Of a DNA stretch of 64,000 nucleotides, positions 51,889 through 59,921 are shown one piece after another. Position numbers and translations under genes: made by a program. The stretch is from Paenibacillus sp. sptzw28 (lineage in GTDB: Bacteria; Bacillota; Bacilli; Paenibacillales; Paenibacillaceae), in assembly GCF_019550795.1 (NCBI RefSeq), contig NZ_CP080545.1, forward strand, positions 4,932,001 to 4,996,000. The letters are read 5' to 3'. The first letter of the stretch is position 1. Every line of letters starts with the position of its first letter. A model generated the notes under the pieces. The model saw nothing but the letters and a program-made list of their open reading frames with translations. It had not been told where the DNA came from and did not search any database.

Positions 51889-53061
51889 CTATGGTGTTAC
51901 TTGTTGTTTCATGCGCCGCCAAATCCACAATATCGGCCGTAAGGGTACATACAGGAAATGCAGCTGCTTTGGCAAGGGCAATGTCTGTGCATCCCACGAG
52001 CTCGGATACATGAGGCCGACCATATAATTCCATTTTTGATGATTGGATTTTATTGACAGTAAATACCTTTTGTAATGCTTAGTCGGGCTTAAACGCATAA
52101 TTTCTTTTATAAAATCAATCGAGCTTTGGGCTAAACGGTAAGGACGTTTATCCGCAGTCAAGGTTTTCATCTCTTGGCTGAGGGGCGTTTCTATTAACTC
52201 GGAGGCTAATATGAGCGCCTGTCCGGCCAAATCGCTGCAGTGGTATTCTTTCAACAGAGGAATGAGCTTCCCCCAATCCAGTTTGTTTCGCACCATGCGA
52301 TCAATATCAATCAGCCAGCGAAGCCGAAACCAGGCATGACGGGCGCCATGTGAAACAAGATAGAGAAACAAATCTTCATTTCCCGGAAAATAAACCGGAT
52401 AGCTGGTAAGCGAGCTCGTGCTTCTCCGTTCCCACAGCTCTTCGAAAGCGGGTTCTTTGCCCGTTTCCGGATTCAGTCTCCAATGGACTTCGATTTGAAC
52501 CTTCGTTTGGGGGTTATAATAGGAAATGTGATGCTTCTTTACTTTCCAGTCGTCCAAAATGCGGGGTCTTTCATCCGTTATCGTATATCCGGATGAGAGT
52601 AGAATCTTCTCCGCTCTATCAACATCATCAACTGGGATCAGAATGTCCAGGTCTTTAGACGTGCGAAGAGAGATGTCTCCATAAAGAGCTTGTGCGAGGA
52701 CGGGGCCTTTCAGCATCAGCGAACGAATATTATGTTCATCGAATTGTTTGCATATTTTATCCATTTCAGCCGTTATATGCATCATTTGAAAGGTATTCTT
52801 GTTGTAATCCATGTATAGGGCACGGACCACCTCGGCAGGAATAAGATCATTGCCGAATTTGCTCAGCTTTGAATAGACCGTCGGATAGACACGATGATGT
52901 CTGGCCAGTTGGACGAATTGATTCCAGTCCATGTCTTCTTCAGTAAGATAATTCTTGATATGATCCGGTACCTCCGGAGCATCCTTCATCCCGATCAAAG
53001 AAACCAGCAGCTTCAATTCTTTCGAGAATGAACTTAAATCAAGACAGAATCTGTTATCCAT
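51889..53061 (-). CDS. Nucleotidyltransferase-fold protein of lasso operon 2 (NTP_transf_5)
   Basis: A 390-aa protein of the NTP_transf_5 family. The motif LKGPVLAQALYGDISLRTSKDLDILI (split at GD) carries the metal-binding Asp pair D137 and D139; IEVHWRL later supplies another acidic strand. In the pseudomycoidin cluster of Bacillus a homologue acts after the kinase and adds hexose to the phosphorylated lasso peptide, so a similar tailoring step at Ser24 of precursor 2 is likely. It overlaps the B2 gene by eight bases and is 11 bases from the exporter. Confidence 0.85.
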   Translation of the reverse strand: MDNRFCLDLSSFSKELKLLVSLIGMKDAPEVPDHIKNYLTEEDMDWNQFVQLARHHRVYPTVYSKLSKFGNDLIPAEVVRALYMDYNKNTFQMMHITAEMDKICKQFDEHNIRSLMLKGPVLAQALYGDISLRTSKDLDILIPVDDVDRAEKILLSSGYTITDERPRILDDWKVKKHHISYYNPQTKVQIEVHWRLNPETGKEPAFEELWERRSTSSLTSYPVYFPGNEDLFLYLVSHGARHAWFRLRWLIDIDRMVRNKLDWGKLIPLLKEYHCSDLAGQALILASELIETPLSQEMKTLTADKRPYRLAQSSIDFIKEIMRLSPTKHYKRYLLSIKSNHQKWNYMVGLMYPSSWDAQTLPLPKQLHFLYVPLRPILWIWRRMKQQVTP

Positions 53062-53533
53062 TCATTATGCTCCTTTGCTTCTCCTCGAGCCTTAATACTT
53101 TCCCGAATTTGCTGACTACAGTAAACGCATCCATCTCTTCCGCTCCCGTTATATAGAACGGGCCGCTTCTGAGCCAGGCATGCGCAATCATCTTACCGGA
53201 AGAATCTCTTGCCGTACCAAGATACAGCGTGCTCTCAATCCGCCGTCTTTCAAGCATCTTCATTGCCGCGATCGCTTTAACCAGGCACATGCTCTCCCAC
53301 CAGGTATGGCGGCTAATCGTACGAATTACACGCGAAACATTCTGCAATGTCACTTCATCCGATTGATTATGCGTTAAAGGCGTCTCTTCCATCAGAATTC
53401 CGAGTGACGGTGCTACCTTTGAGAAAGGCAGTGCTTTAAGAATACGTGCCCAACCGAGGTACAGGAAGGCCTCCAGAATTAACATCCTCATGGCCCTGCG
53501 CATCGATAGAAACTTCTTCGCTCTCCGCCACAA
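53054..53533 (-). CDS. Lasso peptide leader peptidase B2 (operon 2)
   Basis: A 159-aa B2 protein with C83 in WWESMCLVKAIAAMKMLERR and H118 in MIAHAWLRSGPFYITGAE. It is the paralogue of the operon 1 enzyme and acts with the B1 protein encoded six bases upstream, whose RRE domain delivers the leader. Overlap of eight bases with the nucleotidyltransferase gene shows a tight operon. Confidence 0.92.
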   Translation of the reverse strand: MWRRAKKFLSMRRAMRMLILEAFLYLGWARILKALPFSKVAPSLGILMEETPLTHNQSDEVTLQNVSRVIRTISRHTWWESMCLVKAIAAMKMLERRRIESTLYLGTARDSSGKMIAHAWLRSGPFYITGAEEMDAFTVVSKFGKVLRLEEKQRSIMNG

Positions 53534-53539
53534 TGTCTT

Positions 53540-53842
53540 TTAGCCCTCTTCCCGCGACTCGGTTTGTATTAATCCTTCTTTGTGCAGTAGCTGCAGGAAG
53601 TTTACAACCTGCTCGGAGCATGCTTCCCGGTCGATATCGTATTCAGAGAGAAGCACGGAAGTTATCTGTTCAACCGAGACCGGCGATTCAATAATCTCCC
53701 AGATTCTTCCTCCTACTTGACCAAGATTATAATACTTTCCATTGTTAATGCTCATCATCACTTTTTCGCCATCCATATTGCTGACAAGATTGCCTTTAGC
53801 CTGTAAAACGACCTGTTCGGGGGAAAATGTTTGTGTTTGCAT
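53540..53842 (-). CDS. Lasso peptide leader-binding protein B1 (PqqD-like RRE)
   Basis: A 100-aa protein with the RRE/PqqD fold: an N-terminal beta hairpin (LQAKGNLVSNMDGEKVMMSI), NNGKYYNLGQVGGRIWEII, then a winged-helix end VVNFLQLLHKEGLI. It binds the precursor leader, normally through Tyr-x-x-Pro; here the two leaders have Trp. It is the only B1 in the window although there are two B2 proteins, so it probably serves both operons. It starts five bases after the kinase gene. Confidence 0.92.
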   Translation of the reverse strand: MQTQTFSPEQVVLQAKGNLVSNMDGEKVMMSINNGKYYNLGQVGGRIWEIIESPVSVEQITSVLLSEYDIDREACSEQVVNFLQLLHKEGLIQTESREEG

Positions 53843-53847
53843 CAGCT

Positions 53848-54792
53848 TTATGCTCCTTCCGAAATTGTGTCTAAGATTTGAGCTGCCAAATCATGTGCGG
53901 TAAATCCGGAATCCAGCCGCCGTAATTGATACACAGCAGCATGATTGATAAGATTCAAACAAAATGTAAAGTGCCATTCTTCCAGTTCAAGCAGCGGAAT
54001 GAGGAAATTACGGTAAGTATGGCAATTGAAAATACGAAACCGCTCAAGCTTCTGAATACGGCGAATTTCCGTTTCTCCGTTTTCCAGCTTTAAGACTTCA
54101 AAAACGCCGGCGAGCGGTACGGATTCGGCATAAAATTGGGAAGACACCGGTACCGCGAATTTCTCGACTTCGTGTGTCAACGGGCTGTAAAGATTGGTGT
54201 CCATATCCAGGTTCACCAGACTTTCCTGCCACAGCTTCTGCTGCGGATAAGCCGGCGATACAACCGGGGATGCCCCGTCAGCGGATAAAGATATGGGAAT
54301 GACGTCGTCGCTTAACAGTGGAAAACCCTTGCTAAGAAATGCTGCCGCGAGCGTTGATTTTCCGGCTCCCGATTCACCTACGAATGCGTAAGCCTTCCCG
54401 TCGATAACGACTGCGCTGCCGTGCAAAGGCAGTATTCTCCGCTGCATCAATAACGCTCCCATACAGCTTCCAAGTAAAAATAGACGCACCTTGTTCATGT
54501 CCGAGCCCATCATAGGTGAAACGATTATCCTTTTCCCTTCCTGGATACAGAAGGCTGCCGCCTTGGGGATATGAAAGAAAATTTGATGATCCCGTACTGC
54601 ATAGCTTAAATGATTCGCCTCTGACACTTCATCATTCCAGAATTTCGGTAAATCCGCGATCATAATTTCGATATCCGCGTGAATATCATCATCTCTCGCG
54701 ATAGACAATTCCGGAAGCGGGATATCGCTTGTGAGCCGCAAGCCGAAGGCAGTATAAATCGTTTTCTTCACAGTAGGTATAATCTCTCTCAC
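53848..54792 (-). CDS. HPr-kinase-like lasso peptide kinase (operon 2)
   Basis: A 314-aa kinase with LPLHGS (H124), P-loop GESGAGKST (139-147) and LLSDDVIPI, paralogous to the operon 1 kinase. It should phosphorylate the C-terminal Ser24 of precursor 2. The start is odd: aligned with the operon 1 gene, its ATG is replaced by ATT (ATT-ATA-CCT), so translation must begin at GTG 54792, inside AAGGGTGAG, or at the rare ATT itself. Poor initiation may keep kinase level low. It is separated from the precursor gene by a stem-loop. Confidence 0.88.
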   Translation of the reverse strand: MREIIPTVKKTIYTAFGLRLTSDIPLPELSIARDDDIHADIEIMIADLPKFWNDEVSEANHLSYAVRDHQIFFHIPKAAAFCIQEGKRIIVSPMMGSDMNKVRLFLLGSCMGALLMQRRILPLHGSAVVIDGKAYAFVGESGAGKSTLAAAFLSKGFPLLSDDVIPISLSADGASPVVSPAYPQQKLWQESLVNLDMDTNLYSPLTHEVEKFAVPVSSQFYAESVPLAGVFEVLKLENGETEIRRIQKLERFRIFNCHTYRNFLIPLLELEEWHFTFCLNLINHAAVYQLRRLDSGFTAHDLAAQILDTISEGA

Positions 54793-54828
54793 CCTTATAT
54801 TAATAGAATCATTTCCCTTTAATTAGAG

Positions 54829-54863
54829 GAGCCCTTATACAAAAACGTATTGTATAAGGGCTC
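54829..54863 (-). other. Stem-loop between precursor 2 and the kinase gene
   Basis: GAGCCCTTATACAA (54829-54842) and TTGTATAAGGGCTC (54850-54863) form a perfect 14-bp stem, loop of seven. No T run. The CCTTATACAA / TTGTATAAGG core is shared with the operon 1 hairpin at 45961-45992. Confidence 0.8.
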
Positions 54864-54893
54864 TTCATCCTGCTAAATAACCAATAAGTCAAC

Positions 54894-55031
54894 TTACGAG
54901 TAGATATCAGCGTCAGCAAGCTTACCGTTTACGTACGTGTAGTCAACCTTTGTCAAGCCCCAGCCAGCCATTGTTTCGCTTACGTTAAGTACTTCCAACT
55001 CAGGTGTTTCCCATACTTTTTTGTTTTCCAT
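54894..55031 (-). CDS. Lasso peptide precursor A2, 45 aa
   Basis: Found by reading between genes; GAAGGGAGGTGAGAACT precedes the ATG. Leader of 21 residues: MENKKVWETPELEVLNVSE then TM, with W7-x-x-P10-x-L12 and Thr at -2. Predicted 24-residue core starts AGWGLTKVD, giving an Ala1-Asp9 ring; the tail YTYVNGKLADADIYS ends in Ser24 for phosphorylation. Three Tyr and a Trp make it more aromatic than peptide 1. It follows the cyclase by 28 bases. Confidence 0.92.
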   Translation of the reverse strand: MENKKVWETPELEVLNVSETMAGWGLTKVDYTYVNGKLADADIYS

Positions 55032-55059
55032 AGTTCTCACCTCCCTTCAATAGGTTTGG

Positions 55060-56988
55060 TTATTGCAGCTTCTTAATAAACCGGAATGCGATTAAACTGC
55101 GCATCAGAAACCTTGTATCCGGGTCGAAAGCCTGATCCGGCCTTGGCGATTCCCCGACACTGGCGAGGGAAGTCCTTATCCGGCTTACATTCAACATCCC
55201 GGATGCAGCAGGATCATTACAAAGCTGTTTTATCTCGTCCGTGAACATGCGCCAGGCAGGCTGCAATCGATGCAGCCAGTCTGCCCCTTGAATCCCCCGT
55301 GTGCGTTGATTCAGCCTTACTTTGTCAGGCAAATCATTCTCGGTCGATCTGCGGACCAGCGACCGGCCGATGCCATTGTGCGTATATTGTTCAAAGGGAA
55401 CGGATAAACAGAATCGGACCAATCTCGGATCACACGTCGGATCCCGCTCCGTCAATCCATAGCGCAGCGACATTTTCGCTCCCGCAGTCCCCTGCAGATT
55501 CAAGGCTGCCAGGTTCCGAAAGTAATTTTGCCTCTCCTCGAGCACATTAACCGAAGAAGGAGTGAGTCCTACATCTTGGTTCTGCAGCTTTTCAAATACG
55601 CCCGTTCTCCTTGCGAAATCAGGATGAATTAACGGCTGGACATCGGGTTCGTTAGTAACGGGAGCTTGAATAAAGGGAAAAGCATATTTGCCGATGATAG
55701 GCAGCAAGCGCGACCTCCCGATTCCCGTCTGTCTGCTGAAGAGCTTGAGCTCACGGTAGAACTGAATCCAGCGCAGTTTTTTGAATAATATAGCGTAATA
55801 ATCAATCGCCGAGCCCCATGAAACCGTGTAATTGCCTCTCGCTCCCGTCAGCAGCACCTTCACTTGATGCCGCGCCGCTTCCTCATAAATACCCTTTATC
55901 CAAAACGAATTTTCAAAGTTTTTATAAGGAGCCTCCAGAAGATCGAGTAAATCGTCGATTTCCGAAAGCGGGCTCCTGCCTGCAAGATCGAGGTAATTGT
56001 CCTTAATGTTCCCCACATGCTCGACAGTTGCTTGAATGAACGGCCTCTCGTCAGCTATCGAACCTCGATCTGTCCAATCTACAAAATCATGCACGGGAAT
56101 CGAACTATATGTATGTAATGTTTTCCCATCCTTCAGCAGTTCCTTCGCCGCGATACTAACGACTGCACTTGAATCAAGTCCGCCGCTTAGTGTAGCGCCA
56201 ACCTGCCGATGCGATCGAAGCCGTGATGCTACCGCCTCCTTGAACACTTCGCGAAAAGCCTCGAGATACTCTCCGCTTGACTTCAACTGAAGCTTATCGG
56301 TGTGCACCAATGTCCCATACTGGGAAACTGATACCCTTCCGCCCGCCACTAACACGGAATGAGCCGGAGGAACTTGCATGATGTTGCGATACGCGGTTGA
56401 GAAAACATCAGTTGTCTCAATCATATGAGGGATAGCCAGGAATTCTGAAAACCACGCTTCATGAAGCTCCTTGCTTACGTCCGGCAAATCGAACATAGGC
56501 GAGATTGCTGAACAAAATACAAATCTATGTCTGTCATAATGATAATATAAGCTCCGGCTTCCCAGCAGGTCTCGCGCTCCGAAGAGCAGCTGTTTACCCG
56601 CATCCCAAATCATGAACGCAAAGTCACCGATTAAATACTTTGGAGCATCTTGCCCCCATTTCCGATAAGCAAGCAGTATAAGCGCACTATCCGTCATCTG
56701 TTTTCTTCGGTTAACCTCTACCTCCAGCCGATCGAACAGCTCATTTCGGTTATCGATGATCGCATCTGCCGTTATCGCCAGCATTGTTTCCTCATCGTAA
56801 TAAGGCAACCGCTCATGAACCGACTCAGGTGTAATCCATCCTGCATGGCATCCAAGGAAAGCGTTCCTCTCCTGCCACGTGTCTGTGCAGTCGGCTGGAT
56901 ATTTCATTAAGGCGTCCATAATATATTGGCCGTCTTCGATGGGTACGGGTTCTCCGTCAAATTGAATGATACCGGCTATAGCACTCAT
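55060..56988 (-). CDS. Lasso cyclase C (asparagine synthetase homologue, operon 2)
   Basis: ATG 56988 follows GTGGAGGAAAAA; 642 aa. Begins MSAIAGII, again with Ser in place of the glutaminase Cys. The ATP loop SGGLDS is at 268-273. Closely parallels the operon 1 cyclase along its length (LIGDFAF, LLTGARGN, SLRYG/SLKYS, DPTCDPR, PDKVRLNQR). It closes the ring on precursor 2. It is the first gene of operon 2, with the promoter block at 57038-57063 about 50 bases upstream. Confidence 0.93.
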   Translation of the reverse strand: MSAIAGIIQFDGEPVPIEDGQYIMDALMKYPADCTDTWQERNAFLGCHAGWITPESVHERLPYYDEETMLAITADAIIDNRNELFDRLEVEVNRRKQMTDSALILLAYRKWGQDAPKYLIGDFAFMIWDAGKQLLFGARDLLGSRSLYYHYDRHRFVFCSAISPMFDLPDVSKELHEAWFSEFLAIPHMIETTDVFSTAYRNIMQVPPAHSVLVAGGRVSVSQYGTLVHTDKLQLKSSGEYLEAFREVFKEAVASRLRSHRQVGATLSGGLDSSAVVSIAAKELLKDGKTLHTYSSIPVHDFVDWTDRGSIADERPFIQATVEHVGNIKDNYLDLAGRSPLSEIDDLLDLLEAPYKNFENSFWIKGIYEEAARHQVKVLLTGARGNYTVSWGSAIDYYAILFKKLRWIQFYRELKLFSRQTGIGRSRLLPIIGKYAFPFIQAPVTNEPDVQPLIHPDFARRTGVFEKLQNQDVGLTPSSVNVLEERQNYFRNLAALNLQGTAGAKMSLRYGLTERDPTCDPRLVRFCLSVPFEQYTHNGIGRSLVRRSTENDLPDKVRLNQRTRGIQGADWLHRLQPAWRMFTDEIKQLCNDPAASGMLNVSRIRTSLASVGESPRPDQAFDPDTRFLMRSLIAFRFIKKLQ

Positions 56989-57037
56989 TTTTTCCTCCAC
57001 GGCGATCAATGATGTTCTGATCCGATTTCACTCAACT

Positions 57038-57063
57038 GCTACTATCTGTATCAATTATATCAT
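57038..57063 (-). promoter_or_regulatory. Promoter block of lasso operon 2
   Basis: On the minus strand TATAAT (57054-57059), with TTACAA 16 bases ahead, followed by GATACAGATAGTAGC. Nearly identical (24 of 26) to the operon 1 block at 49422-49447. Confidence 0.75.
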
Positions 57064-57161
57064 TAAGTATACAGTTTGTAACTATTTTTTCAGAAAAAAA
57101 GCTACTTTTTTACTACTTTTTTCAAAAGAAGTGCCTTGGTCCTAGTGCCTGCTATATAAAC

Positions 57162-58496
57162 CTAAAGGGGCAGCGCCGTGCGAAGAATTTCCCCGCGGTT
57201 CATATTCGGCCGACCGATCGAGCTGTAAATGAAGTCTGTAGATGCCAGCTTCTCCTCGGTAAACACATTTCTGCCATCGATCAGAACCGGCTGATTCATG
57301 ATGCTCTGGAGTAAAGACAACTCCACCTGTTCAAACTCCGGCCACTCCGTTAAGAGGCAAAGCGCATCGGCGCCGGATGCCGCTTGAAGGGCATCTTCAC
57401 ACCATGTAATGGAGGCGTGATCGACCCACTGCCGGAAATTCGCCGTTGCAATCGGGTCATACGCGCGAATTTTAGCGCCTCGCTGCACGAGCTCATGAAT
57501 AATTTCAATCGCTGGAGCATCCCGGACATCATCCGTGTTCGGTTTGAAGGCAAGCCCCCAGATTGCAATCGTCCGATTTGAGAAGGAACCAAATATCGTT
57601 TCCAGCTTGCTGATAATGCTGAAGCGCTGATCGCGGTTAACATCCACAACCGACTTCAACAGCTTGAACTCGTAATCAACATTACCGGCGATTTGGATAA
57701 GCGCCTGCGTGTCTTTCGGGAAACATGACCCGCCGTATCCGATACCCGCCTTAAGAAACGAATGTCCGATTCGATGGTCGAAGCCCATGCCTTCCGCCAC
57801 ATTCGTCACATCTGCGCCTACTTTCTCACAAATGTTCGCTATTTCATTAATAAATGATATTTTGGTGGCGAGGAAAGCATTCGAAGCATATTTGATCATT
57901 TCCGCGCTGCGAATATCCGTTACAACGATCTTATCGGACAGCGGCCTATGAAGTTCGGCAATTCGCTCCGCTGCCGCTTCACATTCCGTACCGATCACGA
58001 CCCGGTCCGGGTTGAACGTATCCTTAATTGCCGAACCTTCCCGCAGGAATTCCGGGACTGAGACAATATCGAACGGATGATTCGTCAGCTTGGAAATCAG
58101 CTGCTTGATCCGATGATTCGTTCCGACAGGCACCGTGCTTTTCGTGACGACAATTTTATACCCGTTCATCGATTGAGCGATATCATGAGCAACCTGCTCG
58201 ATAAAGCTCAGATTAGCTTCCCCGTTCGGAAGCGACGGTGTTCCCACCGCAATGATGATAATGTCCGATTGCTGTACGGCATCAAGCAAGTCCGTTGTGA
58301 AGGAGAGCCGTCCTTCTGATGCGTTCTTGACCAGAAGGTCCTGCAGTCCCGGCTCATATATAGGCACTTCGCCGTTACGAAGCATTTCGATTTTATGTTC
58401 CATTTTATCGACACAAATGACCTGGTTTCCGAGTTCCGAGAAACATACCCCCGAAACTAACCCGACATACCCTGTACCAATAACAGCAATTTTCAT
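57162..58496 (-). CDS. UDP-glucose 6-dehydrogenase (second copy)
   Basis: ATG 58496 follows GGAGAGAA; 444 aa. NAD motif GTGYVGLVSGVCFSELGN, catalytic Cys in GIGYGGSCFPKDTQAL, and AEMIKYASNAFLATKISFINE. Same reaction as the 39003 copy: UDP-glucose to UDP-glucuronate. It is 16 bases behind manC and part of the main sugar-nucleotide operon, while the first copy is with the LCP and PilZ genes. The copies differ most in the central NAD-to-UDP linker and at the C-terminus. Confidence 0.93.
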   Translation of the reverse strand: MKIAVIGTGYVGLVSGVCFSELGNQVICVDKMEHKIEMLRNGEVPIYEPGLQDLLVKNASEGRLSFTTDLLDAVQQSDIIIIAVGTPSLPNGEANLSFIEQVAHDIAQSMNGYKIVVTKSTVPVGTNHRIKQLISKLTNHPFDIVSVPEFLREGSAIKDTFNPDRVVIGTECEAAAERIAELHRPLSDKIVVTDIRSAEMIKYASNAFLATKISFINEIANICEKVGADVTNVAEGMGFDHRIGHSFLKAGIGYGGSCFPKDTQALIQIAGNVDYEFKLLKSVVDVNRDQRFSIISKLETIFGSFSNRTIAIWGLAFKPNTDDVRDAPAIEIIHELVQRGAKIRAYDPIATANFRQWVDHASITWCEDALQAASGADALCLLTEWPEFEQVELSLLQSIMNQPVLIDGRNVFTEEKLASTDFIYSSIGRPNMNRGEILRTALPL

Positions 58497-58512
58497 TTCT
58501 CTCCGCTCCCGT

Positions 58513-59889
58513 CTAGACACATTTCTCTAGAATCTCGGTCCAAGCCATATTAAGCCGAATGATATCTTCTTCGATAAGCTCGGAGCCGCTTTGAACCTCA
58601 ATGATTTCCAAATCCGAAATCGCTTTGACGCTGTGCCGGCTTCCTTGGGGAATCTTCACAACGTCGCCGGCTGCAAGCTGGCTCATCTTCTCATTGAGGA
58701 TAAGCTCACCTTCACCTGCAATGATTGTCCACACTTCATCCCGCTTCTCGTGGAACTGGTAGCTTAGGTTCCGGCCTTCCTTGATGCAGATTCGTTTGGT
58801 GAGCACTTCATTACCTTCTGCGTACTTGATATAATCCACAACCCGGTAATGCCCCCAGCGCCGTTCCTCGAACATTGGCCGGTTATCGATGCCGTTTAAT
58901 ATCTCCTTGATTCTCGGACTTGCGGACTTATCACTGACAAGAATGCCGTCCGGGCTTGTCGCCACAACAACGTTGGATAAGCCAAGTACAGTGACCGGAA
59001 TATCCAGTTCGTTGATGAGGTGGGTATTTAATGAATCTTCGGAAACAATGCCTCTTCCCAGCACCTTTTGATCCATCTCTTCAGTCAGTGTGTTCCATGT
59101 CCCAAGGTCCCGCCACTCGCCGTCATAAGGTGCGGCAACGATATGGTTGGCCTTCTCGACCACTTTGTAGTCGAAGCTGATCTTCGGCAGCTTGTTATAT
59201 TGTTTGAGCATCTCATCGTATTGGATCGGAAGCTCCATCGAGATAAGCAGATTAATCAAATAATCGAGCTTAAATCCGAAAACCCCGCAGTTCCAAAGGG
59301 CAGCTTCACGGATCATTGCTGCCGCTTCTTCCTCACGGGGTTTCTCCTGGAATCGGCTGACGTTTAAGAAAACAGTCGATTCATAGTCGATCGATGATGT
59401 TTCCGTTGGAATGATGTATCCGTACTTTTCCGACGGATAGGTCGGCTTGACGCCGATTAACGCCAAATCCGCTTCTGAATTCTCGAGCACAGCTTCAAGC
59501 TGTTTCACTTTGTGGAAGAACGACTCTTCCACGAACGGGTCAACCGGCAGGACGGCTATGGCCTCATTCAGGCCGACACCCTGCACGGAATATAAATAAG
59601 TGGCTGCAAGGGCGATTGCCGGAAACGTGTCTCTTCGTTCAGGCTCGACAATAACGGGAATATGGTGGCCTAATTGACTTTGCAGAATTTCCACTTGAGG
59701 CTTGCTGGTGGCAATATAAGTATCGTGATCCATACCGGTGCTTTGGATTTGCCGCCACACGCGCTGAACCATCGATTCCGGATTTCCGTCCGGAGCCTCC
59801 AGCACCTTAAGGAATTGTTTGGATCTGGAGTCATTCGATAACGGCCATAACCTTTTCCCGGAACCGCCGGAAAGAAGTACTAGTTTCAC
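58513..59889 (-). CDS. manC: Mannose-1-phosphate guanylyltransferase with cupin domain
   Basis: GTG 59889 is placed eight bases after AAGGAG; upstream GTG and ATG codons are too close to it. 458 aa. N-terminal nucleotidyltransferase LSGGSGKRLWPLSNDSRSKQFL with the pyrophosphorylase signature, VEPERRDTFPA, and a C-terminal phosphomannose isomerase-type cupin (YQFHEKRDEVWTIIAGEGEL, IPQGSRHSV). It makes GDP-mannose for exopolysaccharide. Operon with ugd downstream and the rhamnose genes upstream. Confidence 0.92.
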   Translation of the reverse strand: MKLVLLSGGSGKRLWPLSNDSRSKQFLKVLEAPDGNPESMVQRVWRQIQSTGMDHDTYIATSKPQVEILQSQLGHHIPVIVEPERRDTFPAIALAATYLYSVQGVGLNEAIAVLPVDPFVEESFFHKVKQLEAVLENSEADLALIGVKPTYPSEKYGYIIPTETSSIDYESTVFLNVSRFQEKPREEEAAAMIREAALWNCGVFGFKLDYLINLLISMELPIQYDEMLKQYNKLPKISFDYKVVEKANHIVAAPYDGEWRDLGTWNTLTEEMDQKVLGRGIVSEDSLNTHLINELDIPVTVLGLSNVVVATSPDGILVSDKSASPRIKEILNGIDNRPMFEERRWGHYRVVDYIKYAEGNEVLTKRICIKEGRNLSYQFHEKRDEVWTIIAGEGELILNEKMSQLAAGDVVKIPQGSRHSVKAISDLEIIEVQSGSELIEEDIIRLNMAWTEILEKCV

Positions 59890-59921
59890 TCTCATCACTC
59901 CTTGTATTTCTATGTTTAACT

